Shown here piece after piece: positions 33,841 to 43,007 of a stretch of DNA of 64,000 nucleotides. The stretch is from positions 3,224,001 through 3,288,000 of the forward strand of contig NZ_CP024608.1 of the NCBI RefSeq assembly GCF_002752675.1, written 5' to 3'. A model generated the notes under the pieces. It was not told the DNA's origin. It made no database searches and was given only the letters and a program-made list of their open reading frames with translations. The DNA is from Massilia violaceinigra (GTDB lineage: Bacteria; Pseudomonadota; Gammaproteobacteria; Burkholderiales; Burkholderiaceae_D). Position numbers and translations under genes: made by a program. Within the stretch, counting starts at the first letter, position 1; each line of letters starts with the position of its first letter.

Positions 33841-35589
33841 TCAGGGCGCGGAGATTCCCTGGCCGCCATCGTCGCGGAGCTTCTGGAAAACGAGGTTCCG
33901 GACTTCATCGACGACGACGCGCAATCCGGTGATTTCGCCCTTCTTCCCACGGACGAAGGTGATCCCGCCCATGAATCGCTTGTCCCCGGCAAACTTGTCA
34001 GGACCAATCGAACTGAAGGTCACAATGCCGCCCGAGCGATTATCGGCAACAAGCGTTCCGCTGCTGGCATCCAGTACAAAGGAGGCATTCAGGTCCTTGT
34101 TGTAGAAGGTCCCGGCGAAGCGCCCCAGTTCATCTTTCGTGTAAGTGACAGGCGTGTATTGTTCGAATACGATCGGATCACTGCCACTCATGGTGTAGTG
34201 CACGGATTTAGACTTCTTGTTACCCATGAAGCGGACGAAAAAGCTATCGTCACCGTCAATCTTCATCTGGAAGCTGGAGTCGTCCAGTGGAATCAGTACG
34301 CGCCCCTCTGTCTCTCCTGGCCGGGTGTAGTGCAAGACCTTGTCCTTGACTTCCACGCGTGCCGACCTGCCTCTGGTGGCGTCCCAATATGTTCCCTCCA
34401 GCAGTTGTAGTTGCTGTGGCGGCACATCGACGGCCTTGATTTTCGCGTAGTCGATGTTCGGCGGTTCAGGGAAGCGATCGCTTAACAGGATATTGGCGAT
34501 CTGCATCCCCACATAACCGCTATAGGTCAGGCCGGAGCTCAATACCACCACGGCAAGGTCATTCCCGGGGAAGTGGAAGACTGAACTGGCGTAGCCGCCA
34601 AAGCTGGCGATCCGGTAGACCTTGGGAAGACCTCTTTCCTGCCCCGCGTGCTGTTGCCCGAAGGTGGTAATGCCGGAAACGTCTTTGATGAGCGAGCCAT
34701 TATCGAGCCGGATTGGCATGCCCAGTTTATTGACCAGCGACTGCTTGCCAGGTGGCGGCGATGCGATCCAGGCGCGCCAGATGGACATATCCCTGATCGA
34801 GGAATACAGGTTGACCGGGCCTGCGACATTGACAGGGCCATCGTCACGCTGCAGGACGCCGCTGCCATCGAGGCGATAGGGAACAGCCGTGTTCTGCAGC
34901 GGGCGCCCGCTCCCGTAGACGAATATGGTGTTTGACATGCCCAGCGGAACAAAGATCTGGCTTTTGCAGAATGCGTCAAACGCTTGCCCGGATGCCACCT
35001 CGACAATCCGCGCCAGCAGGATGAGCCGGGTGTCGCCGCCAGGCGAAAACGCTTCACCCGGATTGAAATTGGTTTGTTTCTGGCTTTGCAGCAGTTGCAC
35101 GATGTCCTTGTACTGCGCCGGTTCGCCGGCGCCCCATCCCGCCAGCGATTGGAGGGTCTTATACCCATACAGGCCATCGGTGGAACTCAGCAGATGCTTG
35201 ATCGTGATCTTCCTGCCCAAGGCTGGCAGTCCCGGCAGGTATTGCCGAATGTCGTCATCCAGTGTGACCTTCCCTTGTTCTTCCATCATGAAGACCGCAT
35301 GGGCAATGAATTCCCATGCCAGTGAATCGACCTGGAATTTGGTATCGACGGTGGCAGGGGCTTTGGATTCGAGGTCGACGCTCCCGAGCGCCCTCTCCAG
35401 TATCGGTTTGCCGCCCCTGATGACGGTGATCGCCAGTGCGGGTTTATCGGGTGAAGCGAAATTGCTGAGGATGCGTTCAACGGCCTGGGTCGTGGCCGGA
35501 TCAAGCGCATTGCTAGCCTTGGCCGCAAGGGTGAACAAGGCCAGGTAGGCGAGGACGACAATCTTCGACGTGAGGTAGTGACGTTTCAT
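33841..35589 (-). CDS. Beta-lactamase-related serine hydrolase with degenerate active site
   Basis: The 582-aa exported protein has a signal peptide (about 1-24), a class C beta-lactamase-like domain (about 30-400) and a C-terminal beta-rich domain (about 430-580). Where family members have SxxK, the sequence is SLAW (Ser89-Trp92), so the general-base lysine is missing. The usual YSN is replaced by FSP (181-183). It is therefore probably non-catalytic, unless other residues substitute. The start at 35589 follows GAGGAA and overlaps the stop of the DJ-1 gene (ATGA), so the two are co-translated. Confidence 0.8.
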   Translation of the reverse strand: MKRHYLTSKIVVLAYLALFTLAAKASNALDPATTQAVERILSNFASPDKPALAITVIRGGKPILERALGSVDLESKAPATVDTKFQVDSLAWEFIAHAVFMMEEQGKVTLDDDIRQYLPGLPALGRKITIKHLLSSTDGLYGYKTLQSLAGWGAGEPAQYKDIVQLLQSQKQTNFNPGEAFSPGGDTRLILLARIVEVASGQAFDAFCKSQIFVPLGMSNTIFVYGSGRPLQNTAVPYRLDGSGVLQRDDGPVNVAGPVNLYSSIRDMSIWRAWIASPPPGKQSLVNKLGMPIRLDNGSLIKDVSGITTFGQQHAGQERGLPKVYRIASFGGYASSVFHFPGNDLAVVVLSSGLTYSGYVGMQIANILLSDRFPEPPNIDYAKIKAVDVPPQQLQLLEGTYWDATRGRSARVEVKDKVLHYTRPGETEGRVLIPLDDSSFQMKIDGDDSFFVRFMGNKKSKSVHYTMSGSDPIVFEQYTPVTYTKDELGRFAGTFYNKDLNASFVLDASSGTLVADNRSGGIVTFSSIGPDKFAGDKRFMGGITFVRGKKGEITGLRVVVDEVRNLVFQKLRDDGGQGISAP

Positions 35590-36362
35590 CGTGGGTTCCT
35601 CGCCTCGATGGCCTTGATCACCTGCTCGGCGACGGCGGCGGTGGAGGAGGGGTCCTGCCCGGTGATGATGGTGTCGTCGACAACGTAAAAGCTGTCGCCC
35701 CATTTCTGGGAATAGACAAAGTTTCCGCCGTGCTTGCTGATTTCGTTGCCGATGGAAAATGGGAAAGTCTTGTAATAAGGCGCCTTGGTATCTTCAAAGA
35801 TGTCGGGGAAGCCAGTCACTTTCCGGTTCGAGAAAATCGCCTTGCCGTTGCTGTTTTTGAGATGGACCAGGCCTGCAGTGCCATGGCAGACGGCGGAAAT
35901 GATTCCGCCATTTTCATAGACTGTGACTGCAATATTCTGCAGCACGGGATTGTCAGCAACGCCGAACATGGCCGCACCGCCGCCGCTGTAATAAACGGCC
36001 TTGTAGTCAGCTGCACGAATTTGCTCGGGCTTCAGAGTGTTTTTCAGCAAGCTCATGAAGTCCGCGTTGTACAGGAATTCCTTCTGGATCTTGTTCGATG
36101 TTTCGATATAGCCCAGCGGAATGGCGCCACCGCTTGGACTGACAAAGTCCACCACATAACCGTGCTTTTTGAAGATGTCGTAGGCGACGACGATCTCGGC
36201 AAAATGATTTGCCGTATTCAGTTTTGTGTTGCCATATGTATGTTGGTTTGACGTGATGAACAGGATTTTTGATCCATGTTGAGGTGCGGCGAATCCCGGC
36301 CCGGACAGGCCAGGAAGGAGGGAGCCGCCAAGGATGGCGACCAAGAAACGATGTCGGTTCAT
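35586..36362 (-). CDS. Exported DJ-1/PfpI (Hsp31-like) family protein
   Basis: The 258-aa product has a signal peptide (about residues 1-26, LVAILGGSLLPGLSGPGFA). The DJ-1/PfpI fold carries the nucleophile elbow ISAVCHGTAGL (Cys159, His160) and a candidate Glu56 in HFAEIVVAYD. Relatives include Hsp31-type glyoxalases/chaperones and class I amidotransferase-like proteins. It lies between the AraC-type regulator and the serine hydrolase on the same strand and overlaps the latter by 4 bp. The reaction is not known; periplasmic location is inferred. Confidence 0.83.
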   Translation of the reverse strand: MNRHRFLVAILGGSLLPGLSGPGFAAPQHGSKILFITSNQHTYGNTKLNTANHFAEIVVAYDIFKKHGYVVDFVSPSGGAIPLGYIETSNKIQKEFLYNADFMSLLKNTLKPEQIRAADYKAVYYSGGGAAMFGVADNPVLQNIAVTVYENGGIISAVCHGTAGLVHLKNSNGKAIFSNRKVTGFPDIFEDTKAPYYKTFPFSIGNEISKHGGNFVYSQKWGDSFYVVDDTIITGQDPSSTAAVAEQVIKAIEARNPR

Positions 36363-36509
36363 AAGCTAACCCTAAATTGTGCAAAACGCATTAATCGAGA
36401 ATATTGACGAGGCAGGCTGCCGCTTCGCCAGGTAGCAACTTAGGGCGTTTGCTGATACTTCGGGTCGTGAACCATGATTGTGGACTCCGGAATCATGATT
36501 TCGGAGCGC

Positions 36510-36521
36510 TCCGCAGGAGGG
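36510..36521. promoter_or_regulatory. Perfect palindrome between the AraC gene and the DJ-1 gene
   Basis: CGGAGCGCTCCG lies just past the regulator's stop, next to two CATGATT copies (near 36473 and 36495). It could be part of an operator for the DJ-1/serine-hydrolase pair; no T run follows, so a terminator is less likely. Confidence 0.25.
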
Positions 36522-36527
36522 AACGGC

Positions 36528-37568
36528 TCAGCTTGGCTGCGATCGCGAGCCGACTGCGGTGCGATAGCTGGCCGGCGTCTGGCTGGTGATTTTCTTGAAT
36601 GCCGCGAAGAAAGTGGAATTGGAATTGAACCCGCTGCGCTCGGCAACGAGGTCCATATTCAAATGAATTTCATTGACCAGCAGATGCTTGGCGTGCTGGA
36701 TACGGTACTCGTTGACGTAGTGGTTAAAACTCTTATTAAGGCGTTCATTGATCACCTGGGAAACCGTGGTTGGCAAATTGCCGACTTTCTTCGCCAGTTG
36801 CGCCAGGCTGAGGTTTGGATTCAAGTACAACTGCTGCTCACCCATGACCTGGTTGAGTGCGGCCAGCAGCGCCTTGGCCTCTTCCTCACCGAGCTTGCTA
36901 TTTTGATATCGATCCTTCCTGGCAGAGTCGGGCTTGGTATCGGCGCGCAGGATGAACGAGAGGATCGTCAGGTGGATTGAAAACGTGAACGACAGCGCGC
37001 CGACGATATACGATGTCAGTGGCGTGCTGAGATAGGCAACAAGAATCAGGAAGCTGCCAAAATAAACACTGAGTGGCAACAGAGCGCGGGCGCGCGCCGC
37101 CCTGAGCTCCCTGCCGGCGAGCAGCAGGTAGCAGAACCAATAGAGATGGATGCCCAGGATGGAATGGCGCCAGATGGATGGGTTGCTGGAAAACGGAAAA
37201 GCCAGGCCAAGGGCGATGAAAATTACTGGCAGCAAGAGATGCAAGTGCCAGCGGCGGCCGACAGCTTTTTCGGCCAAATCCGCGAGATGGCAATGCAGAT
37301 ACAGGTAGGTCAGCGGCCCGATGAGAAGGCAGGCCGACAAACCGATCTGGAGAAACTCGGCGGACATACCAGGATTGAAATAGTAAAAAGTCGATTTGCC
37401 GGTGCGGACACTGATCGCCAGCAATAATGCCCCCAGCATGCAGTTCGCTAGTCGATGTGTCCGGCGGGTGAACAGGTAAAGTGCCAGCAAGAAACCGTTG
37501 ACGGCGCCAAGGGCACTGAAGAGAAAGAGAATTTGACTGGAGATCACGGGCATAGTGCTATTTGGCAT
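36528..37568 (-). CDS. Membrane-anchored AraC family transcriptional regulator
   Basis: The 346-aa protein has six to seven hydrophobic segments in the first about 220 residues (beginning QILFLFSALGAVNGFLLALY), then a cytoplasmic AraC/XylS DNA-binding domain (about 235-340) with LSLAQLAKKVGNLPTTVSQV and RSGFNSNSTFFAAFKKITSQ. It probably senses a signal in the membrane and controls its own neighbourhood. It reads toward the DJ-1 gene with a 165-bp gap, so it may be the operon's first gene or its separately transcribed regulator. A shorter start at 37553 is possible. Confidence 0.85.
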   Translation of the reverse strand: MPNSTMPVISSQILFLFSALGAVNGFLLALYLFTRRTHRLANCMLGALLLAISVRTGKSTFYYFNPGMSAEFLQIGLSACLLIGPLTYLYLHCHLADLAEKAVGRRWHLHLLLPVIFIALGLAFPFSSNPSIWRHSILGIHLYWFCYLLLAGRELRAARARALLPLSVYFGSFLILVAYLSTPLTSYIVGALSFTFSIHLTILSFILRADTKPDSARKDRYQNSKLGEEEAKALLAALNQVMGEQQLYLNPNLSLAQLAKKVGNLPTTVSQVINERLNKSFNHYVNEYRIQHAKHLLVNEIHLNMDLVAERSGFNSNSTFFAAFKKITSQTPASYRTAVGSRSQPS

Positions 37569-37711
37569 TGGAATGCCAGCATCATGCCATTTTCGTGCTC
37601 AAGATGCGACCAATCAATGCGCAAGCACCACGTCAAACCTACTGCTCAAATTCTGCTTGTTGGGAACGAAGGCAGACCTATGGCAACGCCAAAAATTGAA
37701 CACCCCTAAGG

Positions 37712-38227
37712 TCGGAGCGCCTAGCGCGGGCGCTTAACGTAGACGCGCGCACGATCAAGCGGAAGGCGGCTCTATTGAATGGCATTTGCCGCGAAGCCGC
37801 CGAACTGCTCAAGGATCATCAGTTCGCAACAGACCTCGCACGCGTTCTGCGGCAAATGAAACCGACCCGGCAGGTCGAATGCGTCGAACTGATGGTTTCC
37901 GCCAATACCAACACCGTTGCATATGCCGAGGCCATGCTGGTCGCCACGCCAGCGACGATGCTTGTTGATGGAAAAAATCGGCAAAGCTCACCGGATTGAC
38001 GCAAGAGCAGATGGCTAGGATGGAACGTGAGATGAGCAATCTCCAGGGCCAGTATAAATCGGTCGAGCAGACACTACGGACAAGACGTACACAATCTTGT
38101 TCTCGCCAAAGGATACCTGACAAAACTGCTGGGAAATAAATCCGTGTCACGATTTCTAAAACAGCGTCAGCCAGAAGTGCTGGCCGAGTTTCCGGCAATA
38201 GTGCAAACGGTATCGTTGGATGGGTAA
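37712..38227 (+). pseudogene. Broken RepB-type plasmid partition protein (C-terminal part)
   Basis: Three segments join into one protein: SERLARALNVDARTIKRKAA through KPTRQVECVELMVSANTNTV (37712-37971), then KLTGLTQEQMARMEREMSNL (37978-38075), then QDVHNLVLAKGYLTKLLGNK to the stop (38081-38227). The first shift is at an A6 run (37972-37977) and the second is an extra base near 38073. The sequence resembles the C-terminal domain of ParB/RepB partition proteins. The N-terminal ParB nuclease part is missing. It is a likely relic of an integrated plasmid or island. Confidence 0.7.
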
Positions 38228-38278
38228 CCCGTGGCGACGGTGAGCATCGAGCCCTGCCGCCGCGATCAGGTAGCAGGG

Positions 38279-38722
38279 TCAATCCCAATCCTCACCATCA
38301 CCGAACTCCTTCGGCTTCACGCCCGTTTCGGACACGATGCACGGATAATCGATTTCTGGCTGCGACTTAGTTTCCTTGCCCCGCTTACTGATCTGAAAGC
38401 ACCACGACGCGCCGACGTCGTAAAAATAGTACAGCATCTTGTGTTTCGGCAGCGGGAAGACTACGGATAGCTGTAGGTCCATTACGTGTGCATCGTCCTC
38501 GTCCCATTCACCGTCCGGCGTAAACCACGTCCTCTTGCCGCGTAGGCCATTTGCAAGATAGAACTCGTCGAGGTGATCGCCGTCGAAATCGACCATCTCC
38601 AGGATGCGCGATGCCAAGTCGCCCAGCGTCAACTCGACTGGTGCCTCGATCACGAACTGATATGGTGCTTTAAGATACCGGCCGCCGACGCACTCGATGG
38701 ACAGGGTGAAAATTCCGCTCAT
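38279..38722 (-). CDS. pRiA4b ORF-3-like protein
   Basis: The 147-aa cytosolic acidic protein is taken from the ATG at 38722. The C-terminal half, MLYYFYDVGASWCFQISKRG followed by a YP and a PKEFGDGEDWD tail, resembles the plasmid pRiA4b ORF-3 (MM3350-like) family, whose members have the pattern YDFGDxW...P...GxxPPEDxGG. That family is small, often found on plasmids and islands, and has no established activity. The residue pattern is only partly conserved here. It neighbours the RepB relic, consistent with an imported plasmid-like segment. Confidence 0.6.
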   Translation of the reverse strand: MSGIFTLSIECVGGRYLKAPYQFVIEAPVELTLGDLASRILEMVDFDGDHLDEFYLANGLRGKRTWFTPDGEWDEDDAHVMDLQLSVVFPLPKHKMLYYFYDVGASWCFQISKRGKETKSQPEIDYPCIVSETGVKPKEFGDGEDWD

Positions 38723-39057
38723 AACCTTTTCTCTCCAGCTTAGAAAAACGATGCACATCACCAGCGCCCTTCATCCAAATTCGGACCGGTGGCGGGCATC
38801 TACGATGCTCCCGAGCGCCACCTTCACGCGTGGGACGAAGGTGTGCATGCCAAGCGCTGGTACCGGATTGTACGCAATGATCATCAATCCGGAATAGCCG
38901 TTATCCGTTGTGTACTAAACAGGGATCGTGTTTGTATTCAACCCGACATGGATGCGCCGGATCGCGCTGGATGAACGATAGGATTGTATAGATAGATTGC
39001 GTGCAGCAAGGCGGCGCGCTTGGTCATGACTATCGCGCGTTCCTGGACAGTCAAATG
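38723..39057. other. Intergenic, nothing recognisable
   Basis: This stretch separates the pRiA4b-like gene from fliR. Short ORFs on the plus strand (for example 38789-38974) have no ribosome binding site and no recognisable motif. I see no terminator for either side. Confidence 0.45.
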
Positions 39058-39894
39058 TTAGTTGGGTCTGGCAAGGGGCGCGGCCGGTACCGCCCCCGGC
39101 GCTGGTGCCGGCGTGGCCGCCATCCGCGGCACGCGTCGCGCCGTCTCGATGCCCTGGTTGAACAGTACCTGGAACGGATTGCCCAGGTAAGGCAGCACCA
39201 TCACGATCACCAGCATGCCCACTCCCAGGGTGATCGGAAAACCAATCCCGAAGATGTTGAGCTGCGGCGCGGCGCGCGTGAGGATCCCGAGCGCCACCTG
39301 GGTAATGAGCAGGGCCGCCACGATCGGCAGCGACAAATGCAGCCCTGCGCTGAAAATCAGGCCGCCCCATTTCGCGATTTCCCATTCCGCCGAAGACGAC
39401 ATCGGCGTGGCCGAAATCGGCATCGTCACGAAACTTTCGGCCAGCGCTTCGAGCAGCACCAGATGCGCATTCACCGCCAAAAACGCCATGGTGGCAATCA
39501 GCGCCAGGAACTGGCTGACGGCCGAGGAGCGGCCCTTGGTGAGCGGATCGAAAAAGCTGGCAAAGCCCAGCCCCATGGTCAGGCTGCAGATTTCGCCGGC
39601 CATTTCGATGGCGGCAAACACCAGCCGGATGGAAAAACCCATCGCGATGCCGATCAGCATTTCCTGCACCAGAATGAGCAAACCGGCCATCGACATCGGA
39701 TCGGCCGCGGGAATGGCGGGAATCGCCGGCGCGATGATGCTCGCCAGAAGTATGCCGAGCGAGATCTTGACCGACACGGGCACGCTGGCATTGCCGAACA
39801 GGGGAGCGGCCGTGATCAGGCCGAGGATGCGGGTCAGCGGCCACAACAGGCCGGCGATCCACGCGTTCATCTCGACGCTGGTCAGGGTAATCAT
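39058..39894 (-). CDS. fliR: Flagellar export gate protein FliR
   Basis: FliR is part of the FliPQR export channel core. The 278-aa protein has about six hydrophobic segments and family motifs (LGLITAAPLFGNASVPVSVK; FFDPLTKGRSSAVSQFLALI). The C-terminal about 30 residues are a Pro/Ala-rich tail. It is the last gene of the leftward fliF-fliR set and abuts the accessory island. Confidence 0.95.
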   Translation of the reverse strand: MITLTSVEMNAWIAGLLWPLTRILGLITAAPLFGNASVPVSVKISLGILLASIIAPAIPAIPAADPMSMAGLLILVQEMLIGIAMGFSIRLVFAAIEMAGEICSLTMGLGFASFFDPLTKGRSSAVSQFLALIATMAFLAVNAHLVLLEALAESFVTMPISATPMSSSAEWEIAKWGGLIFSAGLHLSLPIVAALLITQVALGILTRAAPQLNIFGIGFPITLGVGMLVIVMVLPYLGNPFQVLFNQGIETARRVPRMAATPAPAPGAVPAAPLARPN

Positions 39895-39930
39895 GCGGGG
39901 GCGGCAGGCAAGGGCGGGGCGCGGATACGC

Positions 39931-40200
39931 CTAGCCGACCAGGCCGGGAATGCCGCTGAATACCTGACGCATGTAGTCGAGCATGACCGCCAGCATCCAC
40001 GGTCCGGCCACGATCAGGGCGACGAAGATGCCGACCAGCTTGGGGATGAACGACAAGGTCGCTTCATTGATCTGGGTGGCGGCCTGGAAGATGCTGACGA
40101 TCAGGCCGATGATCAGCGCCACCAGCAGCATGGGCGCGGCCACCATCAGAGTTACTTCCATGGCCATGCGGCCCATTGTCATCACGCTTTCGGGTGTCAT
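39931..40200 (-). CDS. fliQ: Flagellar export gate protein FliQ
   Basis: FliQ (89 aa, the usual length) is a two-helix membrane protein of the export channel: MAMEVTLMVAAPMLLVALII-type first helix and FVALIVAGPWMLAVMLDYMR as second. ATQINEATLSFIPK between them is near-invariant. It lies between fliP and fliR. Confidence 0.96.
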   Translation of the reverse strand: MTPESVMTMGRMAMEVTLMVAAPMLLVALIIGLIVSIFQAATQINEATLSFIPKLVGIFVALIVAGPWMLAVMLDYMRQVFSGIPGLVG

Positions 40201-40212
40201 GGCGGGCCCTTT

Positions 40213-40983
40213 CTAGTAAAAACTCTGCGCGAGCGAGCCGAGCAGCAACTGCCAGCCATCGACCAGCACGAACAGCATCAGCTTGAACGGCAGCGAAATG
40301 ACGGCCGGCGACATCATCATCATCCCCATCGACATCAGCACCGACGCCACCACCATGTCGATGATAAGAAACGGAATGAAAATGGCAAAGCCGATCTGGA
40401 ACGCGGTTTTCAGTTCGCTGGTGACAAAGGCGGGAATCAGGATGCGCAGCGGAATGTCTTCCGGCCCCTGCAGCGCGGCCGAGCGTGAAATCTTGACGAA
40501 CATGGCCAGGTCGGCCTGGCGCGTCTGGCGGATCATGAAGGTTTTCAGAGGCGCCACCGCCTTGTCCACGGCTTCGCCCATCTGGATCTTGTTTTCCTGC
40601 AGCGGCTGGTATGCCTCCACATAAATCTTGTCGAACACCGGACCCATCACGAACAGGGTCAGGAACAGCGCCAGCCCGACCATGACCTGGTTGGGCGGGG
40701 CCGACTGGGTGCCGATCGCCTGGCGCAGCAGCGACAGCACGATGATGATGCGGGTAAAACTGGTCATCATCAGCAGCACCGCCGGCAGGAACGACAGCGC
40801 CGTCATCAAGAGCAGCGTCTGGACCGGCAGCGAGTACGCCGTGCCGCCGCCCGGGGCCGGCGTGCTGGTGAAGGTCGGGATGCCCGGCGCAGCGATTGCC
40901 AGAGCCGGCAGGCACAGCGCCAGCAGCGGCAGCCAGCGGCGCGCGCGGCTCAGGGGCGCAGAAGTAGGCGGCTTAGCGTCCAT
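40213..40983 (-). CDS. fliP: Flagellar export gate protein FliP
   Basis: FliP forms the pore of the export gate. The 256-aa precursor has a cleavable signal peptide (about residues 15-32), then four membrane helices. Conserved stretches: [40 protein letters not shown], and [20 protein letters not shown]. The start overlaps the fliO 3' end by 11 bp. Confidence 0.96.
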   Translation of the reverse strand: MDAKPPTSAPLSRARRWLPLLALCLPALAIAAPGIPTFTSTPAPGGGTAYSLPVQTLLLMTALSFLPAVLLMMTSFTRIIIVLSLLRQAIGTQSAPPNQVMVGLALFLTLFVMGPVFDKIYVEAYQPLQENKIQMGEAVDKAVAPLKTFMIRQTRQADLAMFVKISRSAALQGPEDIPLRILIPAFVTSELKTAFQIGFAIFIPFLIIDMVVASVLMSMGMMMMSPAVISLPFKLMLFVLVDGWQLLLGSLAQSFY

Positions 40984-41596
40984 TGCGTTTGTCGATGGTC
41001 TGTTTCAGCCACTCGGCAAAGGTGCCCGATGCCGGGCCGTTGGCCAGCACCGCCGGGCCGCCGGGCGGCGTTTCCTGCTTCGGCATGGTGGCCAGTGCGT
41101 TGATGCGGCCGGGCGAGGCGCCCACCACGATCCACTGGTCGCCCACTTCGACCACGATGATGCGTTCGCGCCCGCCCAGGCTGAGCGCGCCGACGGTGCG
41201 CATCTGGGCCGCGCCGGCGGCGGCCTGGGGACCGTAGCGTTTCATGAACCAGACCATGGCGCCCAGCAAGGCCAGCACCAGGGTCAGGGCGAAAATGGTT
41301 TGCAGCAGATTGCCGGCCGATGGACCCGCCATCGGACCGGGCGCCGGCTGCACGGCGGCAGGGGCGGGCATGGTGGCTGCGGGGGCCGGCGTGGCAGCGG
41401 CAGGAGCGGTCACCGGGAGATTGGCCTGCGCTTCGGCGGCGGCAGGAACCGCTGCCGCCGGAGTGGATACGGACGGTGCAGGAACCGACGCCGCAGGGAC
41501 AGAAGCAGCAGGAACGGCAGCGGCCGCCTGTGCGGCGGCCAGACCCGGCGCCAGGCTGCACGCCAGCGCCACGGCGGCAAGCAGGCGGGCCGTCAT
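40973..41596 (-). CDS. fliO: Flagellar biosynthesis protein FliO
   Basis: FliO helps FliP assemble. The 207-aa protein has a signal peptide-like N-terminus, a long Ala/Pro-rich region (about 20-100), one membrane helix ([20 protein letters not shown]) and a small cytoplasmic domain ([20 protein letters not shown]). Sequence conservation in FliO is low, so the call rests on this layout and its position between fliN (4-bp overlap) and fliP. Confidence 0.9.
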   Translation of the reverse strand: MTARLLAAVALACSLAPGLAAAQAAAAVPAASVPAASVPAPSVSTPAAAVPAAAEAQANLPVTAPAAATPAPAATMPAPAAVQPAPGPMAGPSAGNLLQTIFALTLVLALLGAMVWFMKRYGPQAAAGAAQMRTVGALSLGGRERIIVVEVGDQWIVVGASPGRINALATMPKQETPPGGPAVLANGPASGTFAEWLKQTIDKRNGR

Positions 41597-42009
41597 TTAT
41601 TCAGTTTTCGAATCCGTTCGGACGGCGTGATGATGTCCGTCAGCCGAATACCGAATTTATCGTTCACCACCACCACCTCGCCCTGGGCGATCAGGCAGCC
41701 GTTGACCAGCACGTCCATCGGCTCGCCCGCCAGTCCGTCGAGCTCGACCACAGAACCCTGGGCCAGCTGCAGCAGGTTCTTGATGGCGATCTTGGTCCGC
41801 CCCAGCTCGACCGTGAGCTGGACCGGGATATCGAGGATGAAGTCGATGTCGTTCGGCGTGTCGGGCTTGGTGCCCTTGTTGGAGAAATCCTTGAACACGG
41901 CCGCGCTGGCGGCCTGGCTTTGCAGCGCGTCGGCTTCCGCCTTGGCCTGCTCGGCGATGGCCGCGCCCCAGTCGTCATCCATTGCATCATCTTCGAGATT
42001 ATCGGCCAT
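41593..42009 (-). CDS. fliN: Flagellar motor switch protein FliN
   Basis: FliN is the bottom-ring component of the C ring. The 138-aa protein ends in the SpoA/SurP domain (about 60-135): FILDIPVQLTVELGRTKIAI, GSVVELDGLAGEPMDVLVNG, and GEVVVVNDKFGIRLTDII. Its N-terminal 50 residues are Ala/Asp-rich. It follows fliM and overlaps fliO by 4 bp. Confidence 0.96.
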   Translation of the reverse strand: MADNLEDDAMDDDWGAAIAEQAKAEADALQSQAASAAVFKDFSNKGTKPDTPNDIDFILDIPVQLTVELGRTKIAIKNLLQLAQGSVVELDGLAGEPMDVLVNGCLIAQGEVVVVNDKFGIRLTDIITPSERIRKLNK

Positions 42010-42023
42010 ATTGCCCTCCTAAA

Positions 42024-43001
42024 TTATTTGGTGTCCGCATTGGCGAGCAGTTTCTCGACCTTGAGCGCGTACTGTCCGTTGAGCACGCCGTAAGTACAAT
42101 CCATCACCGGCACCCCGTCGACGGTGGCCTGGATCTGTTCGGGCACGTTGAGGGCGACGATGTCGCCCACCTTGAAATTGAGAATCTCGTCGAACGAGGC
42201 GCGCGCGGTGCCCAGCACGGCCACCAGTTCGACTTCGGCGATCTGGATCTGCTGGGTCATCAGGCGGATCCAGCGTTTGTCGACTTCCAGCGCCTCGCCC
42301 TGCAGGCTCGATGTAAGGGTATCGCGGATCGGTTCGATCATCGAATACGGCATGCAGATGTGAATCTGGCCGCTCACCGAGCCCAGCTCGATGGTGAATG
42401 TGGACGACACCACCACCTCGTTCGGGGTGGCGATATTGGCGAACTGGGTATTCATCTCGGACCGGATGTACTCGAACTCGACCGGATACACCGGTTCCCA
42501 CGATTTCGCATACGAATCGAACACGATATCGAGGATGCGCAAAATGATGCGCTGCTCGGTCTGGGTAAAGTCACGGCCCTCGACCCGGGTATGGAAACGC
42601 CCGTCGCCGCCGAAAAGATTGTCCACCAGCAAAAACACCAGGCCCGGATCGAACACGATCAGGGCCGTGCCGCGCAGCGGCTTCATGTGCACCAGGTTCA
42701 GGTTGGTCGGCACCACCAGGTTGCGGATGAATTCGCTGTATTTGGAGACCCGCACCGAGCCGACCGACACCTCGGCGCTGCGCCGGATGTAGTTGAACAG
42801 GCCCACCCGCAACAGGCGCGCGAAACGCTCGTTGATGATTTCGAGCGTCGGCATGCGGCCGCGCACGATCCGTTCCTGGGTCGCCAGGTTGTAGGTGCGT
42901 ACGCCCGTGTTGTCTTCGGGCGTGGACGCTTCATCCTGGTCGCCGTTGACGCCCTTGAGCAGGGCATCGACTTCTTCCTGCGAGAGAAAATTATCGGCCA
43001 T
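42024..43001 (-). CDS. fliM: Flagellar motor switch protein FliM
   Basis: FliM binds phosphorylated CheY and links FliG and FliN. The 325-aa product has the N-terminal CheY-binding sequence LSQEEVDALLKGV, a CheC-like middle domain (GTALIVFDPGLVFLLVDNLF) and a C-terminal SpoA domain (FKVGDIVALNVPEQIQATVD). An intact CheY-binding peptide implies a chemotaxis system elsewhere in the genome. Confidence 0.97.
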   Translation of the reverse strand: MADNFLSQEEVDALLKGVNGDQDEASTPEDNTGVRTYNLATQERIVRGRMPTLEIINERFARLLRVGLFNYIRRSAEVSVGSVRVSKYSEFIRNLVVPTNLNLVHMKPLRGTALIVFDPGLVFLLVDNLFGGDGRFHTRVEGRDFTQTEQRIILRILDIVFDSYAKSWEPVYPVEFEYIRSEMNTQFANIATPNEVVVSSTFTIELGSVSGQIHICMPYSMIEPIRDTLTSSLQGEALEVDKRWIRLMTQQIQIAEVELVAVLGTARASFDEILNFKVGDIVALNVPEQIQATVDGVPVMDCTYGVLNGQYALKVEKLLANADTK

Positions 43002-43007
43002 GGCGCA

